DNA of 64,000 bases from a virus. A model generated the notes under the pieces. The model made no database searches, was not told the DNA's origin, and was given only the letters and a program-made list of their open reading frames with translations. The stretch spans positions 115,641 to 179,640 of IMG/VR virus record IMGVR_UViG_3300046542_000291; one strand, given 5' to 3'. The position numbers and the translations under genes are program-made. This document shows positions 22,727-30,236 of the stretch, one piece after another; positions within the stretch are counted from its first letter, which is position 1; each line of letters starts with the position of its first letter.

Positions 22727-23083
22727 ATGACCCTCGCACAATTGATCGCCAATGTTACTGGCTATTTCACCAAAGTTGAAAACGCCCTGAGCAGTGCCGG
22801 CGTGGGCAAGTATCAGGAAGGCACGATTGCCTTTGGCGGTAACACTACCGTTGATCTCCCTACCTTGCTTGGTTTTGTCCCAGCCAACTACAACATCTTC
22901 TCGGTCAGTGTTGACTTCAAGATGGATGACCCTGAATCGGCGGCTAACCCTAAACCGGTAATCCCAGCCTGGGCTGTCTTGGACTACTCGATCAGCACCG
23001 CTGGCGTGATGACTATCTACAACCGTCATCCATCGGCAGCTATCAAGTACTACGCTCGTTTCAACACCCCCGTGAAGAAATAA
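22727..23083 (+). CDS. Unknown 118-residue protein, probably virion-associated
   Basis: MTLAQLIANVTGYFTKVENA, with TAGGAG before the ATG and only nine bases after the helicase stop. An N-terminal helix is followed by a beta-rich body (FSVSVDFKMDDPE; ISTAGVMTIYNRHPS). A short protein placed just before a large probable structural protein could be a tail or fibre component or its assembly factor, but no sequence motif proves this. Confidence 0.72.
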   Translation: MTLAQLIANVTGYFTKVENALSSAGVGKYQEGTIAFGGNTTVDLPTLLGFVPANYNIFSVSVDFKMDDPESAANPKPVIPAWAVLDYSISTAGVMTIYNRHPSAAIKYYARFNTPVKK

Positions 23084-23092
23084 GGAACGATC

Positions 23093-24946
23093 ATGGCCGA
23101 TATTACCACGGACAAGAAACCGGGTTATTACGGCGGAGCAATCACAGTCAACATCACCTTCCCACCTAGTGTGCGGAAGGCGATTGTGACCCGAGATGAT
23201 GTTGCACCAGTCTTCTCTGAAATCATTGCATACGACAAAGACCCCGACACCCAAGTCAAGCGTCCGTTCTTGGCAGTTACGCAAGACGGTAAAGGGAACG
23301 TTGTTTACGACGGAGGTTTCCCTAAGTACTACAACAGTAACGTCAATGCTGCACCTGTACCAACGACTTTTGCACAGCTGAATGGTTCTTGCAAGTTCTT
23401 TCACAACGCTCTGAAATTCTGCGCTAACCCAACTAAGGTTGCCGCAGGGAATAATAAAATCCTGATTGTGGGGAATACAGTTAACGGCGATTCGTTTAAC
23501 CACAAGTACAGCATGAAGAATAACGTTGGTCCTTCTGCTTTACAGGCTAGCGGGATGGCCGACTCATGGCTGCCTACAACGTCAATTGCTGGATTCGTCC
23601 CCACTGTAATGGGGGCAGATGATTTTCCTGGCGGGAAGATTGATCTACCGTTCTCTTTCCTTGATCAGTTTTGTATGGTGGTGTTCTTATCGTCGTACCC
23701 AATCTACGACCAAACCTCCAGGCTTACTGCTCGCTCGGCATCAGAAGTCGCTACTTACCGGTCAGCCGGTAACGGCGTGTTCATCATCACCGACCACTGT
23801 GGTGATGTTTACAGTTCGGTAGCTGATGCTGTTGCCCGTCGAACCATCTTTGCCTCGGATGCCATCCTCATGGCTGCTCCATACGGCGCTTGGTTTTCGG
23901 GTGACTACGACCGTACCAACGTTCGTGTAGGGGATATCCGTGCAGAAAATGGTGACCATCCACTATTCGCCAACATTGGGGATAATGAGTACATCATCGG
24001 AATGGTGTCGGAATCAATCGTATACGTAGAGGACCACGCAGCTGACGTTGTTAACCCAGCGGTGGTGCAGACGTACAACCTGACTACAGCCGGTACCCAC
24101 CGACTCAATCCGTTAGCACAGATGAACGACGGTTCTATTATTGTCCGACCTTTCCGGTATGACCTGATCGATCCATCGAATTTGCTGATGCGTGATGCAC
24201 GTAACCGAACTATCGGTGCTGCGTTCAACTCGGTTAAGAAAGGTTTCGACCTCAACGTCATGTACAACATCGGTAGCCCACCTACGATGCGTGGACGTAT
24301 TCTCCGGAATGGAGTTCCTTACGGGACCTTCCAGCTGGATAACAACGTCATGTCCAAGAAGATGTGCACTGGTAATGAATCGACGTTTGAGTTCCTACCA
24401 ACCGACACTCTCACGTTTGCGTTTGAACTTCCGTTCATCTATAACGTAGACACGGTTGTGGGTAACGTTGACAAGACACCAGCCAAGACTTCCTGGACAA
24501 GGGTCTCTGCATTGACACTGGCTCTCTCGAAGATGCCAGACTACGCTGGGATTACCCCAACTGAAGCACTTCGGCAGTATTGGCAGTATGCCAGTCCACT
24601 GTACCGCGATGAAGGAGATACCGGTGGTAACATGTTCGGCTACTGGCCACGTGTGTTGTCGCGAGTGGGACGTGCTCTGAACGGGGTACCAGGTTCGTGT
24701 AAGCTGTGGATTGCAACCAGTGCAGCAGACTGGACAGCTAACAAACCAGCCAACCCACAAGAGACTGACACGGTTGTCCAAGCGGATAACAACAACGTGT
24801 ACACCTGGTGGATAACCGATGGAGTAGGTGCGTGGGTAACCTCGACACTTAAGGCGAATGAATTCTTCGGAGTCAATCGTCTCATCGTGGACAAGCGCGT
24901 TGCTGGGACCTGGAAGATTGGTCTCACCACAACCGTTAAGCAATAG
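23093..24946 (+). CDS. 617-residue putative virion protein with ThuA/GATase1-like segment
   Basis: MADITTDKKPGYYGGAITVN, AAGGAA before the start. It is a long beta-rich protein typical of phage structural components (repeated strand patterns, a tail ending DKRVAGTWKIGLTTTVKQ). Between about residues 195 and 315 it shows a different pattern: a strand (FCMVVFLSSYPIYD), GNGVFIITDHCGDVY, and DHPLFANIGDNEY, which by eye resembles ThuA or class I amidotransferase-like domains (GGG...H...HP...DE). If correct, the domain could bind or process a small molecule or glycan. A terminator shared with the convergent gene follows. Confidence 0.7.
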   Translation: MADITTDKKPGYYGGAITVNITFPPSVRKAIVTRDDVAPVFSEIIAYDKDPDTQVKRPFLAVTQDGKGNVVYDGGFPKYYNSNVNAAPVPTTFAQLNGSCKFFHNALKFCANPTKVAAGNNKILIVGNTVNGDSFNHKYSMKNNVGPSALQASGMADSWLPTTSIAGFVPTVMGADDFPGGKIDLPFSFLDQFCMVVFLSSYPIYDQTSRLTARSASEVATYRSAGNGVFIITDHCGDVYSSVADAVARRTIFASDAILMAAPYGAWFSGDYDRTNVRVGDIRAENGDHPLFANIGDNEYIIGMVSESIVYVEDHAADVVNPAVVQTYNLTTAGTHRLNPLAQMNDGSIIVRPFRYDLIDPSNLLMRDARNRTIGAAFNSVKKGFDLNVMYNIGSPPTMRGRILRNGVPYGTFQLDNNVMSKKMCTGNESTFEFLPTDTLTFAFELPFIYNVDTVVGNVDKTPAKTSWTRVSALTLALSKMPDYAGITPTEALRQYWQYASPLYRDEGDTGGNMFGYWPRVLSRVGRALNGVPGSCKLWIATSAADWTANKPANPQETDTVVQADNNNVYTWWITDGVGAWVTSTLKANEFFGVNRLIVDKRVAGTWKIGLTTTVKQ

Positions 24947-24955
24947 CGGCATAAG

Positions 24956-24973
24956 GCCTCCCCTAGGGGAGGC
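24956..24973. terminator. Bidirectional GCCTCCCCTAGGGGAGGC terminator
   Basis: Perfect palindrome between convergent genes (stop at 24946 on plus, stop at 24986 on minus). It is flanked by CATAA on the left and TTTTATG on the right, so it can end transcription from both sides. Confidence 0.85.
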
Positions 24974-24985
24974 TTTTATGTTGTC

Positions 24986-25639
24986 TCAACGCACGGTGCG
25001 TTGTTGGTCGAACATCATGATCGCATTGTTGGACAGTACGATGTGGAAGCGATTCTTACGCAGGCTGGTTGCCAGGAGAGCCACAACCATGTTCTGATCA
25101 ACTTGGGTGTTCACTGCAGCGATAGCGGTGTTACCCAGTTTGGCATTGCCTTTCGGGGTAGGGCGTTCACGCAGTGTCCAAGGGTTCCCTGCCTTCTTAC
25201 GGTCTGGCTGAATGCACCGGAAGATGTTGACCAGCCGGGTAGCCAGTGCATCAAGTTCCTGGAGTTGAGCCTTGGGGTCCTGGAGGTGGATAGCGCAGCG
25301 CGCCAGTTCAACGTGAGTCTTGTTATTGTCAACGATCGAACGAGCCTCAGGATCGAAGTCAAGCTGCTTCACGACGATAGCCACGGTCTCGTTGGTGCGG
25401 ATGATTTCAATCGACCGGATAAAGTCGTTCATGCCAAAGGCACGTTCCACTTCAGCCAGCTCATCGGCCAAGCCACTCATGTCAGTCGGGTCGGTAGGAC
25501 CGGAATGTGCCATGACGGCAAGGGCGATTTCGGAAAGGGCGGTTTGGGGATAGCTGGTAGAGATCAGCAAGCGCAACATCGTTTCAGGACGATTACGCCG
25601 GCGACCTTTACTGGTCATGCGATCAAGATTGGTAGACAT
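24986..25639 (-). CDS. Unknown 217-residue helical protein
   Basis: I take ATG 25639 (MSTNLDRMTSKGRRRNRPET) because TGGAATCC is upstream; longer frames run into the next gene. The N-terminus is basic, followed by helices (LSEIALAVMAH; LADELAEVERAFGMNDFIRS) and a central region without disulphide-type cysteines. It has no membrane segment. It follows the exonuclease gene with a 22-base gap. Function not recognised; the basic start may bind nucleic acid. Confidence 0.78.
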   Translation of the reverse strand: MSTNLDRMTSKGRRRNRPETMLRLLISTSYPQTALSEIALAVMAHSGPTDPTDMSGLADELAEVERAFGMNDFIRSIEIIRTNETVAIVVKQLDFDPEARSIVDNNKTHVELARCAIHLQDPKAQLQELDALATRLVNIFRCIQPDRKKAGNPWTLRERPTPKGNAKLGNTAIAAVNTQVDQNMVVALLATSLRKNRFHIVLSNNAIMMFDQQRTVR

Positions 25640-25661
25640 GTTGTGGATTCCATATAGGTGG

Positions 25662-26093
25662 TTAAGACAGCCCGTTCTTACGGAACCAGTCCAAGCGTGT
25701 AGCTCGGGCATCTTCCAGGGCATTGTGCAACAGGAGCGAGCCTTTACCCGATAGATCGTCATCGATGTCGAAGGTCAGTGGTTGGATCATGATCCATTTG
25801 CCACGTTCCTTATTAATAGCCTTGACAAAGTAGAACATGTCGTTCGGGTGGTTGGCAATGATGTTCATGCCAGGGAACTGTTTAACAAACCGTTCCAGGC
25901 GAATTTGGAATTCCTCAAAAGAGATAGGTTCTTTCTGGAGGATTGGAATAACGTTTTCCTTTACCCATTCATCTTGAATGTTGTGGTAAGGGAGGACTTC
26001 GTAGAACTCACGAGCCCCATCTTCACTGACAATAGCCAGGGAGATAAGTGTCTCAGTGGGGACGTCGAACTCAGCGTCAATAAAAAATCTCAT
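25662..26093 (-). CDS. DEDD-type 3'-5' exonuclease-like protein
   Basis: A compact 143-residue protein with FIDAEFD at residues 4-10 (metal-binding D6 and E8), a middle NHPNDMFYF with the expected Asp, and a C-terminal LLLHNALEDARATRLDW with the His and last Asp of DEDDh exonucleases. The layout is closest to the small RNase T/Rv2179c-like exoribonucleases that trim RNA 3' ends. It is preceded by AAAGGGTAACCC and by a CTATGTA element at 26121-26127. In a phage it could degrade RNA or recycle nucleotides; the target is unknown. Confidence 0.78.
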   Translation of the reverse strand: MRFFIDAEFDVPTETLISLAIVSEDGAREFYEVLPYHNIQDEWVKENVIPILQKEPISFEEFQIRLERFVKQFPGMNIIANHPNDMFYFVKAINKERGKWIMIQPLTFDIDDDLSGKGSLLLHNALEDARATRLDWFRKNGLS

Positions 26094-26120
26094 GGGTTAC
26101 CCTTTACGATAGGATTACAA

Positions 26121-26127
26121 TACATAG
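26121..26127 (-). promoter_or_regulatory. CTATGTA late-type promoter candidate
   Basis: Minus strand CTATGTATTG, 28 bases before the exonuclease start and between the terminator at 26146 and the gene. A TATG core is known from phiKZ late promoters. Short motif, so confidence is limited. Confidence 0.4.
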
Positions 26128-26145
26128 ATATTGACGGAATAAAAT

Positions 26146-26165
26146 GGCTAGCCCGAAGGCTAGCC
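26146..26165 (-). terminator. GGCTAGCC-CGAA-GGCTAGCC terminator
   Basis: Perfect 8-base stem with a CGAA loop, nine bases after the stop of the gene at 26174-26662; the minus-strand tail ATTTTATTCC is T-rich. Confidence 0.85.
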
Positions 26166-26173
26166 CAAGTTGA

Positions 26174-26662
26174 TTACTTTCCAGACACACGCATGCTTTT
26201 CAGAATCTGACAGCCCGACAACACCTTCCCACGTGAACTACGGGTATGGATGTTATTCCTTTCCCCTGCTCTTTTTGGGTTAGTTGCCGACAACATCAGG
26301 TCTAACACGAAATCATCCATGTGTGCATTGTTCAAGACGAATAAGGCAACCTCATGATCCCAACGACGTGTAATCGTACCGCTGGAATGAACATACGCAT
26401 TCGCCAAGTCTGGGTTAAAACCCAAACCCACTAACCACGCAATACGACCTTTAGTGTAGATAAGCCGCGTGCGTCCATTCGAAGGAACTGCAACAATGTA
26501 CCCAGTACCTGGAGTACGCTTCTCTTCGATAGCGCGAATATTCCAATCGCCCAGCATCCTTGGAATTAACGACATGTCATCGTCTTTTCCGTAATACCCT
26601 ATCGGGAAGCCCTTGAGAGTTTGCTCGTCAATGGCCTCAATGGTTTCATGTGAAATGACCAT
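26174..26662 (-). CDS. Unknown 162-residue protein
   Basis: MVISHETIEAIDEQTLKGFP, with GGAGGGGG upstream of the start. It looks alpha/beta (GTGYIVAVPSNGRTRLIYTK) and ends in a basic helix (GCQILKSMRVSGK). No motif recognised. It lies alone between two terminators with no clear promoter motif in front, so it may be read through from upstream. Confidence 0.75.
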   Translation of the reverse strand: MVISHETIEAIDEQTLKGFPIGYYGKDDDMSLIPRMLGDWNIRAIEEKRTPGTGYIVAVPSNGRTRLIYTKGRIAWLVGLGFNPDLANAYVHSSGTITRRWDHEVALFVLNNAHMDDFVLDLMLSATNPKRAGERNNIHTRSSRGKVLSGCQILKSMRVSGK

Positions 26663-26735
26663 CTACCGACCCCCTCCTATGGGGAATTTATATGCTACAT
26701 GTCATTGAACGGAAACAAAAGAAAAACGGCATAAA

Positions 26736-26753
26736 GCCTCCCCGAAGGGAGGC
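26736..26753 (-). terminator. GCCTCCC-CGAA-GGGAGGC terminator
   Basis: Perfect 7-base stem with a CGAA loop after the stop of the DUF3307 gene at 26766, with GGCATAA on one side and a T-rich minus-strand tail (CCGTTTTTCTTTTG). Confidence 0.85.
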
Positions 26754-26765
26754 CGTATGTTTGCC

Positions 26766-27116
26766 TCATCCTAAAGGAAGAGGAACTTGTGTCACGAGAA
26801 GCACGACGTAGAGCGCTTTGCACGCAATGTGAAGGAATTGATCCATGTTCAAACTGATCTCACCATCGCACTTAGCGAAGTCGATAACGGAGTGCGCAAT
26901 GAACTCCACCAACGTCAAGGTGAACGAACCAGTGATCATGTACACAAACCCAGAGTGGATCAGTGCGTGTGCCGGTAGAACCCAATGCCAGAACTGTTTA
27001 CCCAGGTCAGTCGTGTGATTCTTGGCCATCGCCATGAAGTCGTTTTGTAAAGCGAAGTCAGCGATAGCATGACCGATGAGAAGCAGGAAAAACAGTTCGA
27101 AGTATGCGAGTTCCAT
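26766..27116 (-). CDS. DUF3307 family membrane protein
   Basis: A 116-residue integral membrane protein. It opens with a hydrophobic helix ending LLLIGHAIADFALQNDFMA, the typical DUF3307 signature (LxxHxxxDFxxQ), then two or three more hydrophobic segments (ALIHSGFVYMITGSFTLTLV; ALYVVLLVTQV) and conserved His residues (HALIH, FIAHSVIDF). DUF3307 proteins occur in bacteria and phages, with no firm function. It would sit in the host inner membrane. It has its own candidate promoter (27151-27157) and its own terminator. Confidence 0.88.
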   Translation of the reverse strand: MELAYFELFFLLLIGHAIADFALQNDFMAMAKNHTTDLGKQFWHWVLPAHALIHSGFVYMITGSFTLTLVEFIAHSVIDFAKCDGEISLNMDQFLHIACKALYVVLLVTQVPLPLG

Positions 27117-27150
27117 CTGAGGTGTCTCTTACGTGAGGGGGCGTTGGGGT

Positions 27151-27157
27151 TACATAG
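27151..27157 (-). promoter_or_regulatory. CTATGTA late-type promoter candidate
   Basis: Minus strand ATCTATGTAACCCC, 35 bases before the DUF3307 gene, in a gap without other features. Same core as the sites at 26121 and 32207. Confidence 0.45.
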
Positions 27158-27217
27158 ATGTGGCACTCTAAGTATTATTCCCCACAACGAGACAAAAAAG
27201 AAAGGGACAGCGGGGGA

Positions 27218-27646
27218 CTAGCCCCCACCCACTTCACAAAAGTACGTCTTCGTAAACGGTAACGTATTGCACAAACGCATGTCCACAAGGAAGTTCCCAT
27301 CCGACATGTTGTAGTTGGCAAACGAACGAGGTTTCATCAACTTCGTCAGTTCCAACAACACATGGCTAACTGGACCAGTGTGCTGTTCCAACTTCGCCGT
27401 ATGGGGTGGCGAGATTTCGGTGCTCTCATCTACCAGTACAACAAACGGAATGTTCTCACGTAACTCTGAACCTTGATCCAGATACCACAACGTTGGATAC
27501 ATATCTCCATCCTTGGGGAGATGATGGACGTACAACAGTCCACTGGACATCTTCCTGATTCCCGCATCTGGGTGATACGAGAGAATCTTGCACCAGTCGT
27601 CTTTGGTCTTCTGGGTCAAACTCAGCGATACCATAGCAATAGACAT
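27218..27646 (-). CDS. Unknown 142-residue protein
   Basis: MSIAMVSLSLTQKTKDDWCK; the upstream site is weak. It has a beta/alpha pattern with a central NIPFVVLVDESTEISPPHTA and ends with cysteine-containing YFCEVGGG. No family recognised. A hairpin lies upstream of its start (27668-27689), so it may have its own start of transcription or be the end of a longer unit. Function unknown. Confidence 0.7.
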   Translation of the reverse strand: MSIAMVSLSLTQKTKDDWCKILSYHPDAGIRKMSSGLLYVHHLPKDGDMYPTLWYLDQGSELRENIPFVVLVDESTEISPPHTAKLEQHTGPVSHVLLELTKLMKPRSFANYNMSDGNFLVDMRLCNTLPFTKTYFCEVGGG

Positions 27647-27667
27647 TAGGAGCCCCTAAATGAAAAT

Positions 27668-27689
27668 GATGGGAGCAGGTGCCCCCATC
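27668..27689 (-). terminator. GATGGG/CCCATC hairpin terminator
   Basis: Hairpin with outer GATGGG and CCCATC arms and inner GC/GC pairs, six bases after the stop of the gene at 27695. On the minus strand it is followed by ATTTTCATTT, so it fits an intrinsic terminator. Confidence 0.65.
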
Positions 27690-27694
27690 AAGTA

Positions 27695-28072
27695 TTAATC
27701 GTAAACAGGTGCTGGTGCAGAATCGAGCTCGACGATGTTTACTTCCTCGCCAATCTCGCCACGGTTAGCCACGTCGTAAGCCCCTTTCTTAAAGAGGTGA
27801 TACCACAAGCCAGTGGCCGGAAAGAGATAACCGTAATGGTTACCACAAACCGCTTTGTACTCGTACCGACGAACCAGATCACTGTTCTTCGGGGTGTTGA
27901 AATAACCGAACTGATCGGCCTTCGCTTCAAAGCCGGGACGTACAACGATATCCACGGCAATGATGGTAACCCCACCCAATTCACGGATGGTGTCACCTAC
28001 CATCAGACGGTCACGGTGGGTTGGTGTACCCGGACGCTTGTCTGGTGGGATATATGGATCAGTAGTTTGCAT
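27695..28072 (-). CDS. Unknown 125-residue protein
   Basis: MQTTDPYIPPDKRPGTPTHR; a proline-rich flexible start, then a beta-rich domain (VGDTIRELGGVTIIAVDIVV; NHYGYLFPATGLWYHLF). It overlaps the end of the exported protein gene by 14 bases. It has no signal peptide itself. No family recognised. Because it is coupled to a secreted protein gene it could be a partner of it, which is inference. Confidence 0.72.
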   Translation of the reverse strand: MQTTDPYIPPDKRPGTPTHRDRLMVGDTIRELGGVTIIAVDIVVRPGFEAKADQFGYFNTPKNSDLVRRYEYKAVCGNHYGYLFPATGLWYHLFKKGAYDVANRGEIGEEVNIVELDSAPAPVYD

Positions 28073-28733
28073 TGTAGTTTCTCACGTTAGCGCCGGCTAC
28101 TCGTCCAGAGGGATCGAAGCAGAGGTACTTGGAACAATTGGCGGTCAGCACTTTCGGGATCAAACCCGGAAGACCTGTCCAGTTAACTTCGTTGCCCATG
28201 TAACTGCAATCACCGGCGGCGTTGCAATGTACATTGTAGGTACCCCGAGTTTGCTTGAGCGTCAGGTAATGCCCATCGGGACGATCATTTACTTTATCCA
28301 CGATTTTGATATCGCGCATGGGGTAGTGATCAGCCAGAGGACCATTGCCATATTTCACAGCCGTGGGCTCACCGTTCATTATGGTAAGGTAGTAGCCAAC
28401 TGGTACCGTCCAGTAGGTTGTACCCTTAAAGTCGCTCAGAGAGCCTTGTGGCTCGTCGTAATAGGTATTACAGATGTCTGACACACAGGTTACCGCTTGT
28501 GTAAGAGATACCTCGCCCGCCATTACATTTCCATCGCTATCGACACGACCCATTGTGGCTGTTGCTGGGTAAGCCTTCCAACCACACGTACCCATTGATG
28601 TCTCTGCGTCAAACGTACAGGGTGCCATCTTCGGTGTGAACTTAGACCAGTACAACGGAGGACCAACCCAGCGTGTGTCAGTCGCTTGAGCAAGTCCAGT
28701 GAAGCAGAGAAGTAACAGTAAACAGAGGCGCAT
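28059..28733 (-). CDS. Exported cysteine-rich protein (224 residues)
   Basis: Begins with a clear Sec signal peptide: MRLCLLLLLCFTGLAQA then TD, so cleavage after AQA would release the mature protein into the periplasm. The mature part has at least eight cysteines (CTFDAET..TCGW, CVSDICN, CNAAGDC, CSKYLC), which suggests several disulphide bonds, and is rich in Trp, Tyr and Gly. No family recognised. The start overlaps the stop of the upstream gene (TAATG) and follows AAAGGTGGG. A phage-encoded periplasmic protein could act in lysis, superinfection exclusion or envelope remodelling. Confidence 0.8.
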   Translation of the reverse strand: MRLCLLLLLCFTGLAQATDTRWVGPPLYWSKFTPKMAPCTFDAETSMGTCGWKAYPATATMGRVDSDGNVMAGEVSLTQAVTCVSDICNTYYDEPQGSLSDFKGTTYWTVPVGYYLTIMNGEPTAVKYGNGPLADHYPMRDIKIVDKVNDRPDGHYLTLKQTRGTYNVHCNAAGDCSYMGNEVNWTGLPGLIPKVLTANCSKYLCFDPSGRVAGANVRNYNANY

Positions 28734-29086
28734 TAAAACCCACCTTTCTCTATTCGTTTATGGTTAACCAACCACTGATAAGCGTTGTTGGCTGCAGTGT
28801 GATACTGCGATGCATCAAACTGGGCGTAGTACGGCCCTGTTTCTTTGGGTACACCGTGGAACGTAAAGTCCTGTGTGTAACCCATGTAGAAATCAATGCA
28901 GTCAACAGCCACCGCATTCCCACGAATTATGATGACACGATTGTCACTGTGGGTTGTGAGGAGGTAACCACCATTGGCGGCTTCCTGCATGATGTACGGG
29001 CCACATTCATAATCGAAGTGGAGGGCGAACAAGGCCATGAATGCATCGGCCTGCTGTAACGTGCTTTTCTTCAATAATGCCGTCAT
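28733..29086 (-). CDS. Unknown 117-residue protein
   Basis: I take ATG 29086, which overlaps the upstream stop (TGATG); an in-frame GTG one codon earlier is the alternative. The product (MTALLKKSTLQQADAFMALF) has helical ends and a beta core (GGYLLTTHSDNRVIIIRGNA). It sits directly before the exported protein in a coupled series of four genes (29349 down to 27695). It has no signal peptide. Function not recognised. Confidence 0.72.
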   Translation of the reverse strand: MTALLKKSTLQQADAFMALFALHFDYECGPYIMQEAANGGYLLTTHSDNRVIIIRGNAVAVDCIDFYMGYTQDFTFHGVPKETGPYYAQFDASQYHTAANNAYQWLVNHKRIEKGGF

Positions 29087-29349
29087 CACAGATACCCATG
29101 TTCGATTAACCAGCGGCGTAAGACGACGTCAAACTCGGCGTCACTCAACTTTACTGCTTTTTCGCGGATCGACCCATCGGCCAACCCTTGGTCGAGTTCA
29201 TCCGAACTAAGGTTCGAGCAGACTCGTGTGAAGCATTCGATAGCTTTGGTGGCCATGTGCTTCGTTAATTCGCGCAGATCATCTGCGTTGGTGATGCCGC
29301 GGAGAACTCGTTCTAATGGATCGGGTTCATTCAAATGATCGTCTTTCAT
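29086..29349 (-). CDS. Unknown 87-residue helical protein
   Basis: ATG 29349 (MKDDHLNEPDPLERVLRGIT) follows TTGAGGAAAATAGGA. The protein appears all-helical and acidic, with no cysteine-rich or membrane part. It leads the four-gene coupled series ending in the exported protein and its neighbour. A transcription or assembly role cannot be deduced. Confidence 0.72.
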   Translation of the reverse strand: MKDDHLNEPDPLERVLRGITNADDLRELTKHMATKAIECFTRVCSNLSSDELDQGLADGSIREKAVKLSDAEFDVVLRRWLIEHGYL

Positions 29350-29376
29350 TCCTATTTTCCTCAAGGCGGTATAAGC

Positions 29377-29394
29377 GGAGGCCTTCGGGCCTCC
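29377..29394 (-). terminator. GGAGGCC-TTCG-GGCCTCC terminator
   Basis: Perfect 7-base stem with a TTCG loop, just after the stop of the gene at 29404-29847 and before the start at 29349; followed on the minus strand by GCTTATACC. Confidence 0.75.
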
Positions 29395-29403
29395 TGTAAT
29401 ACA

Positions 29404-29847
29404 CTAATCAGGCAGCGCTTCCGTCGTAAAGACACACGCACCATTCGGGGCGAAAAGCATCATCCTCAAATCCAGGCCACCGTAGTAACCGTTGTGTGAG
29501 TTATATGTCCCGACCACGATGACATCACTGGTGGTTTTAAGATGAAGGAACGACACTTCCAGATCGCCGTAATCCTCATCCTTATATTCCGTTGCCAATA
29601 TTTCAAAAGACACCACATGGTCACCAATAATAGACTCGAGGTCATCGTCAGTTTTCATGTAGCGCTCTTCACAACAGGAATACCCGCAGTGGTCCACAAA
29701 GACAGCTTTCCAACCGGAATCGAAATCGAGGATCAAAGCTTCCTTTGACTCGACCTGGTTCCGCCAGTCTTCATCCTTGTGGCCGAATGTCTCCAAACGC
29801 GCAGAAGTGATTTTACCCAGTGTACTAATAACAGCTAACTCTTTCAT
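29404..29847 (-). CDS. Unknown 147-residue protein with structured leader
   Basis: ATG 29847 (MKELAVISTLGKITSARLET) lies behind TTAGGTG; a GTG three codons earlier overlaps that site. The protein is beta-rich (VILDFDSG-like strands; SFEILATEYKDEDYGDLEVS) and acidic. Directly upstream of its binding site is a long hairpin (29861-29896), so translation may be controlled by RNA structure. It is a single-gene unit between that leader and a terminator. Function not recognised. Confidence 0.75.
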   Translation of the reverse strand: MKELAVISTLGKITSARLETFGHKDEDWRNQVESKEALILDFDSGWKAVFVDHCGYSCCEERYMKTDDDLESIIGDHVVSFEILATEYKDEDYGDLEVSFLHLKTTSDVIVVGTYNSHNGYYGGLDLRMMLFAPNGACVFTTEALPD

Positions 29848-29860
29848 CTTAAACACCTAA

Positions 29861-29914
29861 TGCGATAGTGAGGTCCATACCTTCACTTCAATCGCAATTT
29901 ACCTTAGCAAGGTA
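29861..29914 (-). promoter_or_regulatory. Two hairpins upstream of the gene at 29404
   Basis: A first hairpin has TGCGAT/ATCGCA outer and AGTGA.GGT/ACC.TCACT inner pairs (29861-29896) and ends directly before the TTAGGTG binding site. A second, TACCTT-AGC-AAGGTA, lies at 29900-29914. Together they could form a regulatory leader or riboswitch-like element; no known class matches. Confidence 0.4.
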
Positions 29915-29979
29915 AGCGGTGTCGCATTCAATCAGATGGTTTCGAATCAATTATCAACTGTTATTATTGGTTTACGAAC

Positions 29980-30225
29980 CTAGGGAACCAGTTCGTAGAA
30001 TTTGGTGAACTCCTGCATGGAGATCGTCTTGGAATCTTGACGCTCCTCATGCGCGGCTTTGAGCTGGACTTTTGTTCCTTTGACCTTGACGATCTTCACT
30101 GCGGTGGTCTGGCCGTTTTTCCGCCGAACGAAGGTCCGGTTGAGGAATGGGTCGAGGCTATCCAGGTCTTTCACTGGCACGAACTTCGAATCGGTTTCAC
30201 GCAGTAGAGCGTTGCTCTTGGCCAT
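29980..30225 (-). CDS. Unknown 81-residue basic protein
   Basis: MAKSNALLRETDSKFVPVKD, with AAAAGGAAAC before the start and 11 bases from the thymidylate kinase stop. It has a KOW/SH3-like look in its middle (KNGQTTAVKIVKVKGTKVQL), the pattern of small barrels that bind RNA or protein. It is basic overall. It is probably co-expressed with thymidylate kinase. No firm family. Confidence 0.72.
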   Translation of the reverse strand: MAKSNALLRETDSKFVPVKDLDSLDPFLNRTFVRRKNGQTTAVKIVKVKGTKVQLKAAHEERQDSKTISMQEFTKFYELVP

Positions 30226-30236
30226 GATGTTTCCTT

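Noticed and set aside
22415-23503. 362-codon minus-strand frame across the helicase end and following genes
   Set aside because: Antisense to three well-placed plus-strand genes; no binding site.
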